Of a stretch of 64,000 bases of DNA, positions 14,005 through 23,422 are shown piece by piece. The notes under the pieces are model-generated. The model saw only the letters and a list, made by a program, of their open reading frames with translations. It did not search any database and was not told where the DNA came from. The DNA is taken from contig NZ_JAYGHA010000031.1 in the NCBI RefSeq assembly GCF_034931405.1, positions 12,029 to 76,028 on the forward strand. The letters are read 5' to 3'. The position numbers were made by a program, and so were the translations under genes. This DNA comes from RDYJ01 sp034931405. Its GTDB lineage: Bacteria; Cyanobacteriota; Cyanobacteriia; Cyanobacteriales; Nostocaceae. How positions within the stretch are numbered: position 1 is the stretch's first letter; each line of letters begins with the position of its first letter.

Positions 14005-14342
14005 TTCCATTCTTAGAGGAAACCCCAGTGCAGCTTCCTATGGAAAATTCTTAGAGGAAAAGTTAATGTTGGGGTGTGGGCATCGTTCAATATGCAGCCC
14101 GGATCATGATTGTCCTTTTTTGGCAGGGATTCCCAGATAACAGTCGTAATATAATGAATGAAAATAGAATATTTAGTAGGGAAATAGTATGAATAGTGAA
14201 ACTTTTAAAAATAAATTCTATTTTATTTATCAACAACCTTAATAAATCCCTAATGTCGGTAAATTCCTCACATCAAAACCGATAAAAATGTTATAGTGAA
14301 TTGATAATAGTAAAATATTAAAATCCAGTTTCAACAGTTATT
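14005..14342. other. Intergenic region
   Basis: Two near-consensus dispersed repeats (TTCTTAGAGGAA at 14010 and 14048) lie just after the RHH gene. The rest is AT-rich, without a supportable gene. The promoter of the HNH gene is presumably in the last 100 nt. Confidence 0.6.
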
Positions 14343-14639
14343 ATGGGATACCCAAAACACTGGAAAGAATTAGCTAAATCCATCAAAGAAAACTCAGGTT
14401 GGCGTTGTCAAAAATGCGATCGCGTCTGCTTACGTCCTGGTGAAAAACCCAATACCACTAAACCCCGTGCATATAATCTACAAGTACACCATTGGAATCG
14501 CAACCCCGCCGACAACAGGCCAGAGAATCTAGTAGCTTTATGTCCAAAATGTCATCTCAGTTATCATCGCGGTGGTAAGGGTAATATTTCGGTGGGGCAG
14601 TTGAGCTTGTTTGATGTTTCCAGGTTTGAGAATTGTTAA
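14343..14639 (+). CDS. HNH endonuclease
   Basis: A 98-aa compact HNH protein. CQKCDRVC provides the first zinc pair, LQVHHWNRNPADNRPENLVA contains the HH catalytic motif and Asn, and LCPKCHLSYH provides the second zinc pair and the final His. Such single-domain HNH nucleases are common in cyanobacterial plasmids and may be homing, restriction-like or packaging nucleases. Its own target and partner are not evident. Confidence 0.85.
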   Translation: MGYPKHWKELAKSIKENSGWRCQKCDRVCLRPGEKPNTTKPRAYNLQVHHWNRNPADNRPENLVALCPKCHLSYHRGGKGNISVGQLSLFDVSRFENC

Positions 14640-14711
14640 TTTTGGTCTAAGGTTTTCCATAAAAAGTAAAATAATATACTGATAGCCTTAGAAAATTATT
14701 CAGGTTTAACT

Positions 14712-15797
14712 ATGCTGCACGGATATAAAATTATAGATGCTGATTCCCATGTGATTGAGCCTTCACAGGTATGGGCTAAGTACCTGCCTCCTGAATTTAA
14801 GCATTATGCACCCTCAGCAGACATGAAAATTCAAGGGGAAGACATTGCACAAAAGATATCTCCACAAATGCGAGACGCTGGCAATCAGCAGATGATGGAG
14901 GCTCACCGCAATGCTTATTTTCAACGTTATGATCCAGAATCTCATCTACAATCAATGGTGCAGATGGGAATAGATATCGCCTTTATTTATCCAACTAATG
15001 GTTTATGGCTTTTTGCTATTGATACCATGCCACCAGAAGTAGTGGGAGCGTTTACCCAGGCTTATAATACTTGGTTATATGAGGAATTTTGTAGTTATGC
15101 TCCAGACAAATTGAAAGGAGTAGGTGCAATTAATCTTCATGCACCAGAGCAAATGGTGTCAGAATTACATCGTATAGCTGATTTTGGCTGGAAAGCTGTG
15201 GTTTTACGTCCTAATCCTATTAAAAGACGAATTTTGAGCGATTTTGCTTATGAACCATTTTGGACAGCCTGTGAAGAGTTGGAGATAGCAGTAGCCATAC
15301 ATGAAGGAACACATAGCCGTTTGCCAACTACAGGTGCGGATAGATTTAATACTCATTTTGCCCTGCACGCTTGTTCGCATCCGATGGAACAAATGATGGC
15401 ATTGTTAGCATTAATTGAAGGAGGAGTATTAGAACGTCATCCTCAATTGAAAGTAGGGTTTTTAGAGTCTGGTTGTGGTTGGCTACCTTATTGGTTGTGG
15501 CGCATGGATGAAGAATATAAAAACTTACATCGGGAGGTTAAAAACCATGTAAAAATGCCTCCATCAGAGTATTTTCGTCGTCAATGTTTTGTGTCAGTAG
15601 AACCTTCTGAACCTTATTTACCTCAAATAATTGACTATATCGGTTCTGATAACTTGATTTTTGGTTCTAATTACCCTCAGATGGGTCATAAACCAGACAT
15701 CGTGAAAACGCTTTTAGAGCTTGAGGTACAGTTATCTCAAGAAACTGTACAAAAGATTGTGTGGGATAATCCCAGTCGTTTTTACGGTTTGGCTTAA
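14712..15797 (+). CDS. Amidohydrolase-family protein (Amidohydro_2, decarboxylase-like)
   Basis: A 361-aa TIM-barrel hydrolase. The N-terminal DADSHVIEP gives the DxH-type metal site, IHEGTHS (about residue 197) and the mid-protein His residues contribute, and FGSNYPQMGHKPD near the end matches the late Asp/His region of this family (2-amino-3-carboxymuconate decarboxylase-like). Metal-dependent hydrolysis or decarboxylation of a small carboxylate is expected; the substrate cannot be read from sequence. It stands alone between non-coding repeats, looking like cargo on the plasmid. Confidence 0.85.
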   Translation: MLHGYKIIDADSHVIEPSQVWAKYLPPEFKHYAPSADMKIQGEDIAQKISPQMRDAGNQQMMEAHRNAYFQRYDPESHLQSMVQMGIDIAFIYPTNGLWLFAIDTMPPEVVGAFTQAYNTWLYEEFCSYAPDKLKGVGAINLHAPEQMVSELHRIADFGWKAVVLRPNPIKRRILSDFAYEPFWTACEELEIAVAIHEGTHSRLPTTGADRFNTHFALHACSHPMEQMMALLALIEGGVLERHPQLKVGFLESGCGWLPYWLWRMDEEYKNLHREVKNHVKMPPSEYFRRQCFVSVEPSEPYLPQIIDYIGSDNLIFGSNYPQMGHKPDIVKTLLELEVQLSQETVQKIVWDNPSRFYGLA

Positions 15798-16497
15798 ATC
15801 AACTCCATAAACCTAAGTTGCTAGTACAGAGTTAGCAGCATTAAAACAATAAAATACTTGATATTAAATCTTCAGTAGTTCACACTGGGGATTTTTTGTG
15901 TGAAAGCAGTCATGACACCGCACTCTAGATTTTCTTGGGGGAAACTGCGACTAGGCGATCGCATGACAGTGCTGAATGCGATTGGGTGCAACAATAGGCG
16001 ATACCTATGCCTTCGCTCCCGTGAGGGATACGCCGTAGGCATCGCTTTCCTACCCTTTTCTTAGAGGAAAACCAAGCAAACTCGGTAAACTCCACTAGCA
16101 GCCACACCCATTGTCAATATTATTTTTATATAGTACACTTGCACTATATTCACAGAAAATGGTAATCACAGTCCCCTGGTGTAAAACTATTGGGGATTTT
16201 TTGTGTAAAAGCAGTCATGACACCGCACTCTAGATTTTCTTAGGGGAAACTAGGAAAGCTGGGGAAAAAGATATTGGGGACACCGTGCAGAATTTTCTTG
16301 AGGGAAATTTTTATAGAAATTGACCAAAGCGATCGCCCTCTTTGATTTTTGTCAGGGAAACGCCGTAGGCATTGCCAAAAGATAAAAACTACAGGGGAAA
16401 TACGGTATTGAGGAAAAGAGTGAAAAAAATTCTTAGGGGAAACTACAATATTACTTATGAGAATATAACTTGCGAGAAGCAACCTTCAGATAAGTAA
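15798..16497. repeat. 700-nt non-coding region with duplicated 60-bp block and five dispersed repeats
   Basis: A 60-bp block occurs twice, at 15887-15946 and 16192-16251, with two base differences; it includes GCAGTCATGACACCGCACTC and ends in the dispersed motif. Motif copies are at 15932, 16058, 16237, 16295 and 16430. HIP1 sites and degenerate Nostoc-type repeats (GCCGTAGGCATCGC) fill the rest. No gene is supportable on either strand. It directly precedes the integrase. Confidence 0.85.
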
Positions 16498-17457
16498 ATG
16501 AGTGAGTCTACCGATATAGGTGAAATAAGTGCAGCTTCCCTAGCGTTGACTGCTCCTATTCCTATCACTGAACACCCTGCCTCTGTTTATCTTTCCTCCC
16601 TTTCCCCCGGTTCACGTCCAGCAATGAAACAGGCTCTTGATGCGATCGCCAAAATCCTCACAGGTAACACTTGTGATGCCCTGACTCTTGATTGGGCTGC
16701 ATTGCGTTATAAGCACACAGCAGTATTACGCAGTATACTAATGGAGAAGTACGCACCAGCGACAGCTAATAAAATGCTGAGTGCGTTAAGGAGGGTTTTG
16801 AAAGAAGCTTTACGTTTGGAATGGATGGACGCTAGGGACTTTGAGCGGGCGGTGGATATCGCTAATATCAAAGTTTCCAAGGAATTACAGGGGCGTTGTT
16901 TATCAGAGGCTGAAATTAATGCCCTGATGCAAGTATGTTTTGCAGATCCCACTCCCATTGGTTACAGGGATGCGGCATTAATAGCAATTTTGCGGGGTGC
17001 AGGTTTACGGCGGGGGGAATTGGTCAAGTTATTGCTGAGTGATTTTCATGCTGGGAGTGTTAAAATCCGCAGTGGTAAAGGTGGTAAAGATAGAACTGTT
17101 TACCTACCAGATGGGGCGCTGTCAATTATCGAAGATTGGTTAGAAATTAGAGGGCGGGAAGCTGGGGCTTTAATCTGTCATATTAATAAAGCCGGGGCGG
17201 TGACTTTGAGGCAATTAACACCCCAATCTGTGCTATTTATTTTGCAGAAAAGAGGAGCAGAAGCTGGTGTAGAAAATTTCTCTGCTCACGATTTTAGAAG
17301 AACTTTTATCTCTGAGTTATTAGATTCTACTGATATTGTCACTGTGCAGAAATTAGCCGGTCATGCTTCACCAGAACTCACTTCTAGATATGACCGTCGG
17401 GGTGAGGAAGTTAAGCGTCAAGCGGTGCAGTCTATTAGTGTTCCCAAGCGGAAGTGA
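16498..17457 (+). CDS. Tyrosine recombinase / phage-type integrase
   Basis: A 319-aa XerC/D-like enzyme. The core-binding domain is about 25-125 and the catalytic domain 135-305, with Arg171 in GLRRGEL, Lys in SGKGGKD (about 194), His264 and Arg267 in HDFRRTF, His289 in LAGHAS and the nucleophile Tyr298 in SRYDRR. All catalytic residues are present. It may resolve plasmid multimers or integrate an element; the repeat-rich sequence just upstream is a plausible place for its site, but no attachment core could be identified. Confidence 0.9.
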   Translation: MSESTDIGEISAASLALTAPIPITEHPASVYLSSLSPGSRPAMKQALDAIAKILTGNTCDALTLDWAALRYKHTAVLRSILMEKYAPATANKMLSALRRVLKEALRLEWMDARDFERAVDIANIKVSKELQGRCLSEAEINALMQVCFADPTPIGYRDAALIAILRGAGLRRGELVKLLLSDFHAGSVKIRSGKGGKDRTVYLPDGALSIIEDWLEIRGREAGALICHINKAGAVTLRQLTPQSVLFILQKRGAEAGVENFSAHDFRRTFISELLDSTDIVTVQKLAGHASPELTSRYDRRGEEVKRQAVQSISVPKRK

Positions 17458-17496
17458 TAATATTTTATTAGTAGTTAGTTTTTAGAAGTAAAAAAA

Positions 17497-17838
17497 ATGG
17501 CTAAAGGGTTTGGTGTAAAGCCAGAAAAACAATTAGGATACATCTTACAGTTAATGCCAGAAGTCAAAGCTTATGCTGTGAGATCCAATTATAATGACTT
17601 TCATGAAAAAACTGGAGAGGAATTTATTGGGGTAACAAGTATGCTAAAGGAGGCTCAAGTCTGGAAGAAAAAGGAGCAAGCTAAACAGTCAATTGAAAAA
17701 TATTCTGACTTTCTACTGGAAAAGGTAGAAGCTGGTTCACAAGTGCGCGTAGATATTAAACAACTTAAACGTTCCAGTGACGGTAAACTCATTGATGAGT
17801 TAGTTGAATCATTATTCATAGTTATAGACAACTCTTAA
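17497..17838 (+). CDS. Hypothetical protein, 113 aa
   Basis: Begins MAKGFGVKPEKQLGYILQLM 39 nt after the integrase stop, so possibly co-transcribed. Soluble, mixed alpha/beta, with a Lys-rich middle (VWKKKEQAKQSIEKYSDFLL). No known domain is recognised. The C-terminal part after 70 (VDIKQLKRSSDGKLIDELVE) could be a small DNA- or protein-binding helix pair, but nothing firm can be said. Confidence 0.6.
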   Translation: MAKGFGVKPEKQLGYILQLMPEVKAYAVRSNYNDFHEKTGEEFIGVTSMLKEAQVWKKKEQAKQSIEKYSDFLLEKVEAGSQVRVDIKQLKRSSDGKLIDELVESLFIVIDNS

Positions 17839-17852
17839 ATTAATATTATTTA

Positions 17853-18404
17853 CTATTGCTTAACAGGATAATACAACCCATCTTTTACCTGAAATTTCCA
17901 CCCCAAACCACTGGGGTCACGATTCCTAGACCAACTGATAAATTCCTGCTCGCTCTTGGTTTCCCGTTCTGTAGTTAAACTTTGTTGTGTCACCCCTAAC
18001 CGCATGGCTAAATTCTCCGGTGCAAAGGACGTAATTTCTACTGCTTGCTGATATTGGTATGGATACGCTGAACGCCGTGGTCTAGAATTACCACCACTGT
18101 ATCTACCAGAAGCTACAGCCCGTTCAATCTTTTCTAAGTGTCTAGCTAAAGTTTCTAACTTACTGGCCAGCAGTTCATCTTGTTTACAGAGATGAGTAGA
18201 GAGTGATTCTAGTTTATTTTCTACCTGCTGTATCTCGGTAACTGGTAATTCCACACTGCTATCAAACTGTGAAATCAATTCTTGTAATGCTTGCAGTAAC
18301 TCTGTTGTGTGTCCTTTACGGTGGATTTTTGATAGTTGCCGTACTACTGGAATTAGTGCAGTCGGCACACGGATCATTTGGCTGGGTGGGGTGCTGTTAT
18401 TCAT
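17853..18404 (-). CDS. Plasmid DNA-binding-like protein with central coiled coil, 183 aa
   Basis: The N-terminal 50 residues (IRVPTALIPVVRQLSKIHRK) resemble an RHH-type or short helical DNA-binding segment often seen in cyanobacterial plasmid proteins. Residues 55-100 form a heptad-rich coiled coil (VENKLESLSTHL). The C-terminal part ends FISWSRNRDPSGLGWKF. It converges on the preceding gene with 14 nt between stops. A dispersed repeat lies upstream in sense orientation (18442). A regulator is the most likely role. Confidence 0.55.
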   Translation of the reverse strand: MNNSTPPSQMIRVPTALIPVVRQLSKIHRKGHTTELLQALQELISQFDSSVELPVTEIQQVENKLESLSTHLCKQDELLASKLETLARHLEKIERAVASGRYSGGNSRPRRSAYPYQYQQAVEITSFAPENLAMRLGVTQQSLTTERETKSEQEFISWSRNRDPSGLGWKFQVKDGLYYPVKQ

Positions 18405-18642
18405 GGCGATATCGTTAATGATATCAATTTTACATGAAAATTTCCCCTAAGAATTTGGTTTGGAGTTGCAGGGGTGGCGATCGCTATGCAAAGGCTATGC
18501 AAACCTGAACGCTTATTATTTAGTTTTGTCATGAAGATAATGAGTTGGCAGACATTAATAAAAATAAAGTAATCTTGCGTAGGACTATATTTATTTGTAA
18601 TTATTGATTCATAAAAGCTTTAATTATACAAGGTATAGGACA

Positions 18643-19629
18643 ATGACAGAAAAATCTGAGATCAATCCTTATGTAGAGATACCAGAGGAAACAAATGTTG
18701 TGGTAAAAAATCAGAATAGTTTAGAAATAGATAAAGATTTTCTTTTGGAGAAATACAAACTAAGACTTGATTTTTATAAATTTATTTTAGGCACAGTAGT
18801 TTTAGGAGTCTTTTCAACCATAGTAACAACTATTATACAATGGAAAGAAATTAAACTTAAACAACAAGATATTGAACAAAAACATTTCAGTCAATTCAAA
18901 GATGATGTAATGACTAAAAAATTGATTGAAAGGATAAGATTTGCTCAATATTTTTCTTTACTTGCTCCCCCTGACTCAAAAAAAGCTTGGGAAGAATATC
19001 ACAAAGTTTTACTCAAAGATTTTGATAACAGAAAAGCAAGTTTAGGCAGTATTGAGAAAAATCTTGAGATTATTGCAGAGAGAGGTAATGATGCTAGTTA
19101 TACAATCCTAATAAATCAACTTCAAAAATCAAAAGAAGAAATTGAAAGTGATTTAGGCTTAATTCCCAATATTCTGAATACCCCTTATGATATTTGGATT
19201 GAAAAAGTCAGAAAAAAAGAACCAATTGTTGAAGGGGGAACTTTTCTTTGGGCGCAAGCTATTGTTATGAAAGATGGAACAGTAAAACCTCCTACAACTA
19301 CTCAAGTAAGGGAAAATATTGAAAAAATGGCTTTAGAACTTCAAAAAATTCAGAATCAGCTAAATTCTCAAATTGAAATTGTTAGATGGTATTATCCAGT
19401 ACCGATTAATAGACGAATAGGAGGTAATCCAGATTCTCATACTACAGGACAGGGTGTGGATATCAAAGTGAAAGGTTATACAGCAAAGCAGTTAGCAGCT
19501 AAATTAAAAGATTGGCCTTATGGTATGGGTACTCATCCTAATAGCTTTCCTGATGTTTTACATTTAGATATGAAGGAGGGAAAAAGAAGATTTGGTGATA
19601 TTTTTAATTCACAATCCGATAACCCTTAA
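18643..19629 (+). CDS. Membrane-anchored peptidase M15-like protein
   Basis: I prefer ATG 18643 over the in-frame TTG at 18604. The 328-aa product has one transmembrane helix at about 45-65 (ILGTVVLGVFSTIVTTIIQW), a helical middle with coiled-coil tendency, and a C-terminal domain with SHTTGQGVDI and DVLHLDM. These match the two zinc-binding motifs of the M15 (VanY / D-Ala-D-Ala carboxypeptidase, endolysin) fold: HxxGxxxD and HxD. It may cleave peptidoglycan peptides, for example for transfer or lysis. Whether the catalytic domain faces the periplasm depends on topology that I cannot settle. Confidence 0.7.
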   Translation: MTEKSEINPYVEIPEETNVVVKNQNSLEIDKDFLLEKYKLRLDFYKFILGTVVLGVFSTIVTTIIQWKEIKLKQQDIEQKHFSQFKDDVMTKKLIERIRFAQYFSLLAPPDSKKAWEEYHKVLLKDFDNRKASLGSIEKNLEIIAERGNDASYTILINQLQKSKEEIESDLGLIPNILNTPYDIWIEKVRKKEPIVEGGTFLWAQAIVMKDGTVKPPTTTQVRENIEKMALELQKIQNQLNSQIEIVRWYYPVPINRRIGGNPDSHTTGQGVDIKVKGYTAKQLAAKLKDWPYGMGTHPNSFPDVLHLDMKEGKRRFGDIFNSQSDNP

Positions 19630-19733
19630 TTAACTATCCCTTTCTTCATGTTTTCTAAGCTCACTGCTAATTGCGATCGCAGCACCCGCCGTAGGTATCG
19701 CTCAATTCCCCACTAATAAATTTCCCCTAAGAA

Positions 19734-20075
19734 TCAAATACTGTCATCCTTCCAGTTGCAAATATCACAATCCCAGTGAACCCGTGAGACATAATCTCTA
19801 TTGAAAAAAGCGCCACATTGGGGACAAGTGCCTGTAAATAATGGATGAGTTTCTAACAGTTCTAATTGATGTTCTGTTGTTAACTGCGGTGGTTGTAAAA
19901 TCAATTCACCATTGTAATAAGTTGCCCCTTCCGGTTGCCATAATTCTTCTGCGTTGGGGTCTTCCCTAAAATCCAGGCAACTATCACCTGTCACACCATG
20001 AGGATGTACCGCACAGACAAGATGGGGATTGTGTGAGTAAAATAAACAACGGTTACATTCTGAAATTTTAGGCAT
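19734..20075 (-). CDS. Small Cys-rich zinc-binding protein, 113 aa
   Basis: Nine cysteines fall in two zones: CNRCLFYSHNPHLVC and a downstream Cys near the N-terminus, and a C-terminal zinc ribbon (CPQCGAFF, then CDICNW). Similar short proteins are frequent in cyanobacteria, function unknown. Its stop codon TGA is directly followed in sense by a dispersed repeat (19722-19733). Confidence 0.7.
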   Translation of the reverse strand: MPKISECNRCLFYSHNPHLVCAVHPHGVTGDSCLDFREDPNAEELWQPEGATYYNGELILQPPQLTTEHQLELLETHPLFTGTCPQCGAFFNRDYVSRVHWDCDICNWKDDSI

Positions 20076-20283
20076 AATATGAATTTTTATATTTATACAA
20101 GTATGCTTTGATTAAACTAGACAACTAAAATGCAATATGTTTACTTATTAGCATAAATGATCTGATCCTCAAAGAATTGTCTTTGGTAGTCGTGCTGCTT
20201 AGAGAATCGAAAATTTAAATGAATTTTTCCAGTTAATTAGCATTTGTGTCCAAAAATAATAAGGTTAACTGGAGTAGCAAAAA

Positions 20284-20931
20284 ATGAAGTTATATTACAT
20301 TCCCACCACTAGAGCAGTACGTCCGCGCTGGTTATTAGAAGAAATGGCAATACCCTATGAAATGGTGCGGGTGACTATGGCAATGACAAAAGAGCCGGAA
20401 TATAAACAACTGCACCCACATGGTAAAGTACCAGTTTTAGTAGATGGGGAAGCAACAATTTTTGAATCTGCGGCTATATGTGCTTACCTTGCAGATAAAT
20501 ATTTAGATAAAGGTTTTGCACCAGCACCCGATAGTCCTCATCGTGCCTATTACTATCAATGGTTGTTTTATGCTACCGCCACTTTAGAAGCACCTGTTGA
20601 GCATTTTATGTTTAATATTTTACCAAATCTACCAGAAAAACTATTGCCTGGGTTTATTAGGTCAGAAACATCTAAACAAGAATCTTATCAATGGTTTCAG
20701 CGAGTGTCCGAACCTGTAAAAGAAGCACTACATGGTAAACATTTTTTAGTTGGCAATAGTTTGACTGCTGCTGATGTGGTGGTGGGTGGTATTTTACTGT
20801 GGGCTAAAAAACTAGGAATGATGCAACCAGATGACTCTTTAACTGAATATATTGATAATTTAATGCAGCGTCCAGCTTTTAATCGTGCAGATGAAAACTA
20901 TTATGCTCAAGTTCCTGTTCATTCTGAGTAA
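20284..20931 (+). CDS. Glutathione S-transferase family protein
   Basis: 215 aa with an N-terminal thioredoxin-like domain (LYYIPTTRAVRPRWLLEEM; cis-Pro in GKVPVLVDG; ESAAICAYLADKY for the glutathione gamma-Glu site) and a C-terminal all-helical domain including LTAADVVVGGIL. It should conjugate or reduce electrophiles with glutathione in the cytosol. Substrate class cannot be assigned. It has its own upstream region and is followed by a small gene 56 nt on. Confidence 0.9.
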   Translation: MKLYYIPTTRAVRPRWLLEEMAIPYEMVRVTMAMTKEPEYKQLHPHGKVPVLVDGEATIFESAAICAYLADKYLDKGFAPAPDSPHRAYYYQWLFYATATLEAPVEHFMFNILPNLPEKLLPGFIRSETSKQESYQWFQRVSEPVKEALHGKHFLVGNSLTAADVVVGGILLWAKKLGMMQPDDSLTEYIDNLMQRPAFNRADENYYAQVPVHSE

Positions 20932-20987
20932 ATAATATTTAAAATTACCTCAGTTATAGCGATCGCTATTTCTTTAAAGTTTAGCTT

Positions 20988-21302
20988 ATGTCTACCACCA
21001 GTATCATCCATCCTTTACATTATCTGATTGTCAAGCGCGAAGGGACAACATGGTATTTTAAACCAGGGGACAGTGTTTTTTATAATCCCAAGAATGTACC
21101 AGTTAACTTAGCATTAGAGGAAAGATTACACCGTTTTGGGTTAAGTCCCCAGAAAATAATGATTGAACTATTCCGAATTAATGGCGGAAAACCTGGATTT
21201 TATTTGGTAAACCTCAGAGATAAACAATACTATTACTGTGGTGCTGAGTTACAAGATGTTAATGATTGTCTGCACGGTCTTGGTATTGGGTATGCTGATT
21301 AA
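20988..21302 (+). CDS. Conserved small hypothetical protein, paralogue of 52574-52891
   Basis: 104 aa. It shares long blocks with the minus-strand protein at 52574-52891: YLIV.RE.T.W.FKPGD, PVNL.LE.RL..FGLS, IMIE(L/M)FRINGGK, and the Cys-containing end KQYYYCG.E.QDV. Two conserved copies on one replicon argue for a real function. The fold looks like a small beta-rich domain; no enzyme motif is recognised. It is followed 14 nt later by another small gene. Confidence 0.8.
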   Translation: MSTTSIIHPLHYLIVKREGTTWYFKPGDSVFYNPKNVPVNLALEERLHRFGLSPQKIMIELFRINGGKPGFYLVNLRDKQYYYCGAELQDVNDCLHGLGIGYAD

Positions 21303-21316
21303 ACACTAAAATCATC

Positions 21317-21505
21317 ATGTCTACTACAGTTCATTTAGTTGTTGGGATTGAAAATGTCACTTTATTAGTATTTTACACAGAATCCCATTGCTGGCAGTTC
21401 CGCTTAATTAGTGCTGGTGGTGAGGTATTTGGTGAACGTAAACTTTACTACACCCCAGAAGCCGCAGAAAAAGCAGGAAGAGAATGGATTTATCAGGGTC
21501 ATTGA
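21317..21505 (+). CDS. Small hypothetical protein, 62 aa
   Basis: Begins MSTTVHLVVGIENVTLLVFY and appears co-transcribed with the preceding gene (14-nt gap). The opening MSTT resembles that of its neighbour but the rest does not. A copy of the dispersed motif (TTCTTAGGGGAT, 21506) starts immediately after its TGA. Confidence 0.6.
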   Translation: MSTTVHLVVGIENVTLLVFYTESHCWQFRLISAGGEVFGERKLYYTPEAAEKAGREWIYQGH

Positions 21506-21621
21506 TTCTTAGGGGATGGGGTGCGATCCGTAGGAATCGCCTGAAAAGATTTGGTTGATTTTTTAACTGCTAATCAACTTTACATAGTAGGATATGGGTT
21601 AATAATAAGCAAGTTCTGAAT

Positions 21622-22080
21622 ATGTATCAACAACTCAATAAACTAAGTGCTTTGGCGGTTATAGTTACAATAATATTATCAATACCACAGGTAAGTATTG
21701 CTGCACCGAAAGGGTTTAAGACTCCCAGCGGTAACATTTTCTGTGAGTTAATGGAAGGTGAAGATATTAATACCAACAGTTTGCGCTGTGAGATTGCTAG
21801 TTCACTCAAACCTAAGCCTCCTCAACCCTACTCTGGATATTGCGGATTTGACTGGGGACGTGGTTTGATGTTACCTGCAACAAGTAGACCGGAAATTCTT
21901 TGCATTAGTGATACCATTGCTGACCCTAATAAATCTGTCCTTGGTTATGGTCAAACTTGGAATCATGGCGGCTTTAAGTGTGTTTCCCAAAAAAACGGAC
22001 TAACTTGTACTAATAATACTGGGATTGGGTTCTTTCTGAGTCGGGAAAAATGGCGGGTATTGGGATTATCACAACCCTAG
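21622..22080 (+). CDS. Secreted Cys-rich protein, 152 aa
   Basis: A Sec signal peptide (basic start, hydrophobic VIVTIILSIPQVS, cleavage after SIAA) precedes a mature domain with FKTPSGNIFC, LRCEI, YCGFDWG and GLTCTNNTGIGFFLSRE. This spacing of cysteines and the 'PSGNI.C' opening fit a small extracellular family found in actinobacteria and cyanobacteria, with paired disulfides likely. Function unknown. The protein at 62911 also contains FKTPSGDVINY but is otherwise different. Confidence 0.75.
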   Translation: MYQQLNKLSALAVIVTIILSIPQVSIAAPKGFKTPSGNIFCELMEGEDINTNSLRCEIASSLKPKPPQPYSGYCGFDWGRGLMLPATSRPEILCISDTIADPNKSVLGYGQTWNHGGFKCVSQKNGLTCTNNTGIGFFLSREKWRVLGLSQP

Positions 22081-22173
22081 TTTAATTGTTTCATTCTGCG
22101 ATATTCAACAGCAGCAACAGTTAGAGCGATCGCTTCACTTGCCGTAGGCATTGCCTCAAGTTAAACACTGAAT

Positions 22174-22419
22174 TTAATTGAGGTAAGAAGTTTGTAGTTC
22201 TTGCAGAATGGTGTTGTGTATTTGTTGTGCTTCTTCAGTTGATTTCTCCTGCACTTCAAAAAATTGATTAACCTGGTCTTGGATTTCCGGCGGTAGGGTT
22301 CTAAACTTTTCTGGATTCCCAACGAGCAGCCGTTGACCGGGATATGGTGTAAAGTCTGTAAATATTTCTAGACCCTGAGTGATCAACACAGCTGATAATA
22401 GACCTCTTGCAGAATTCAT
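22174..22419 (-). CDS. Small hypothetical protein, 81 aa
   Basis: Begins MNSARGLLSAVLITQGLEIF and contains an acidic helical C-terminus (QVNQFFEVQEKSTEEAQQ). No family recognised. It is the second of two convergent-to-left genes, with a 47-nt gap from the upstream minus-strand gene. A conserved TPYPGQRLLVGNPEKFRTLP segment suggests a real protein. Confidence 0.55.
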   Translation of the reverse strand: MNSARGLLSAVLITQGLEIFTDFTPYPGQRLLVGNPEKFRTLPPEIQDQVNQFFEVQEKSTEEAQQIHNTILQELQTSYLN

Positions 22420-22466
22420 TTTATGTTACAATAGGGGTTTGCCTTAATTTTATCCAAAAGTTAGAA

Positions 22467-22823
22467 TTAAACGCCCATCTTTAAATTTGCGATCGCAACA
22501 ACACCCAAACACACATAAAACCTAAAACCTTCAATTGTACCACAGAAACAATTGTGCAAGAGGTCTAATTTACCAATGGGATATGGTTTATTGTTGTCGG
22601 CACTGACATTAATTTCTGAACATAAATAAGCGCAAAACCAGGCAATAGTATCAATGTCTAAGGCCAGGATTACGCGATCGCAAAGTTGATGATTAAATTC
22701 TAGGGAATTATTATCAAAGATATTATCCAGTGCTTCAGGATATTTTTGCTGACAATACCTGATAGCTGACTCTGATAATATATCTAACTTTGTTCTCTGG
22801 GATTTTCCGAATCCTTTGCTCAT
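22467..22823 (-). CDS. Hypothetical protein, 118 aa
   Basis: Begins MSKGFGKSQRTKLDILSESA. It has four Cys residues scattered among helical segments and no recognised motif. Together with the downstream 81-aa gene it forms a probable two-gene minus-strand unit. Confidence 0.55.
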   Translation of the reverse strand: MSKGFGKSQRTKLDILSESAIRYCQQKYPEALDNIFDNNSLEFNHQLCDRVILALDIDTIAWFCAYLCSEINVSADNNKPYPIGKLDLLHNCFCGTIEGFRFYVCLGVVAIANLKMGV

Positions 22824-23422
22824 GGCTGCACCTCTGCTATTAGTTGAATTTTATCAGAATGTTTTTATTAGTTTTTTCTTAGGGGATGGGGGGGTGATGA
22901 ATAGATACTGGTTGAGTTGATACCTAATGAATAGATAACCTATGCGATCGCTAAGACTATAAGCAGTTCGCTAAATCAATTACCCTGTGACAATGAAACC
23001 CCGGAATTTATGGAGTCAGTCGCGCAAGGGTAAAGTTTCCCCTAAGAATTTTGGAATAGGGGTCTTCTAATGTGGCGTTATTTTTCCCTCAAGAATCCCC
23101 AAATATAAAATGTTTATGAAGAAGCAATCCAGTATATTCACCGGGTTATGGAACTAAGCACAAAGAGTAAGAGAATCATTGAAACCTGCTATGTTTGGTG
23201 TTTTTGGTGGTTTGATATGAAAATGCAGTGTTTGACTAAACTGTTGTGATTCCCTAACTTTCATTGTCAATGCTGGGGTATTTACTGAAGTTTTATAACA
23301 TTAGTTCTCTATTTAGCAAAGAAACTAAACAAAAAATAATACAGGAAAGTCTTTACAACTGCTTTTAGATGGAATTATTATGTTAATTGATATATCACTT
23401 GCTACATCAGGCAATAAACCAG
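22824..23422. other. Intergenic region upstream of the methyltransferase-helicase island
   Basis: No gene is supported. Dispersed motif copies are at 22876 (plus), 23037 and 23084 (minus); these are the last before a 10.7-kb stretch without any. The final 120 nt are AT-rich and should hold the promoter of the regulator and methyltransferase genes. Confidence 0.6.
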
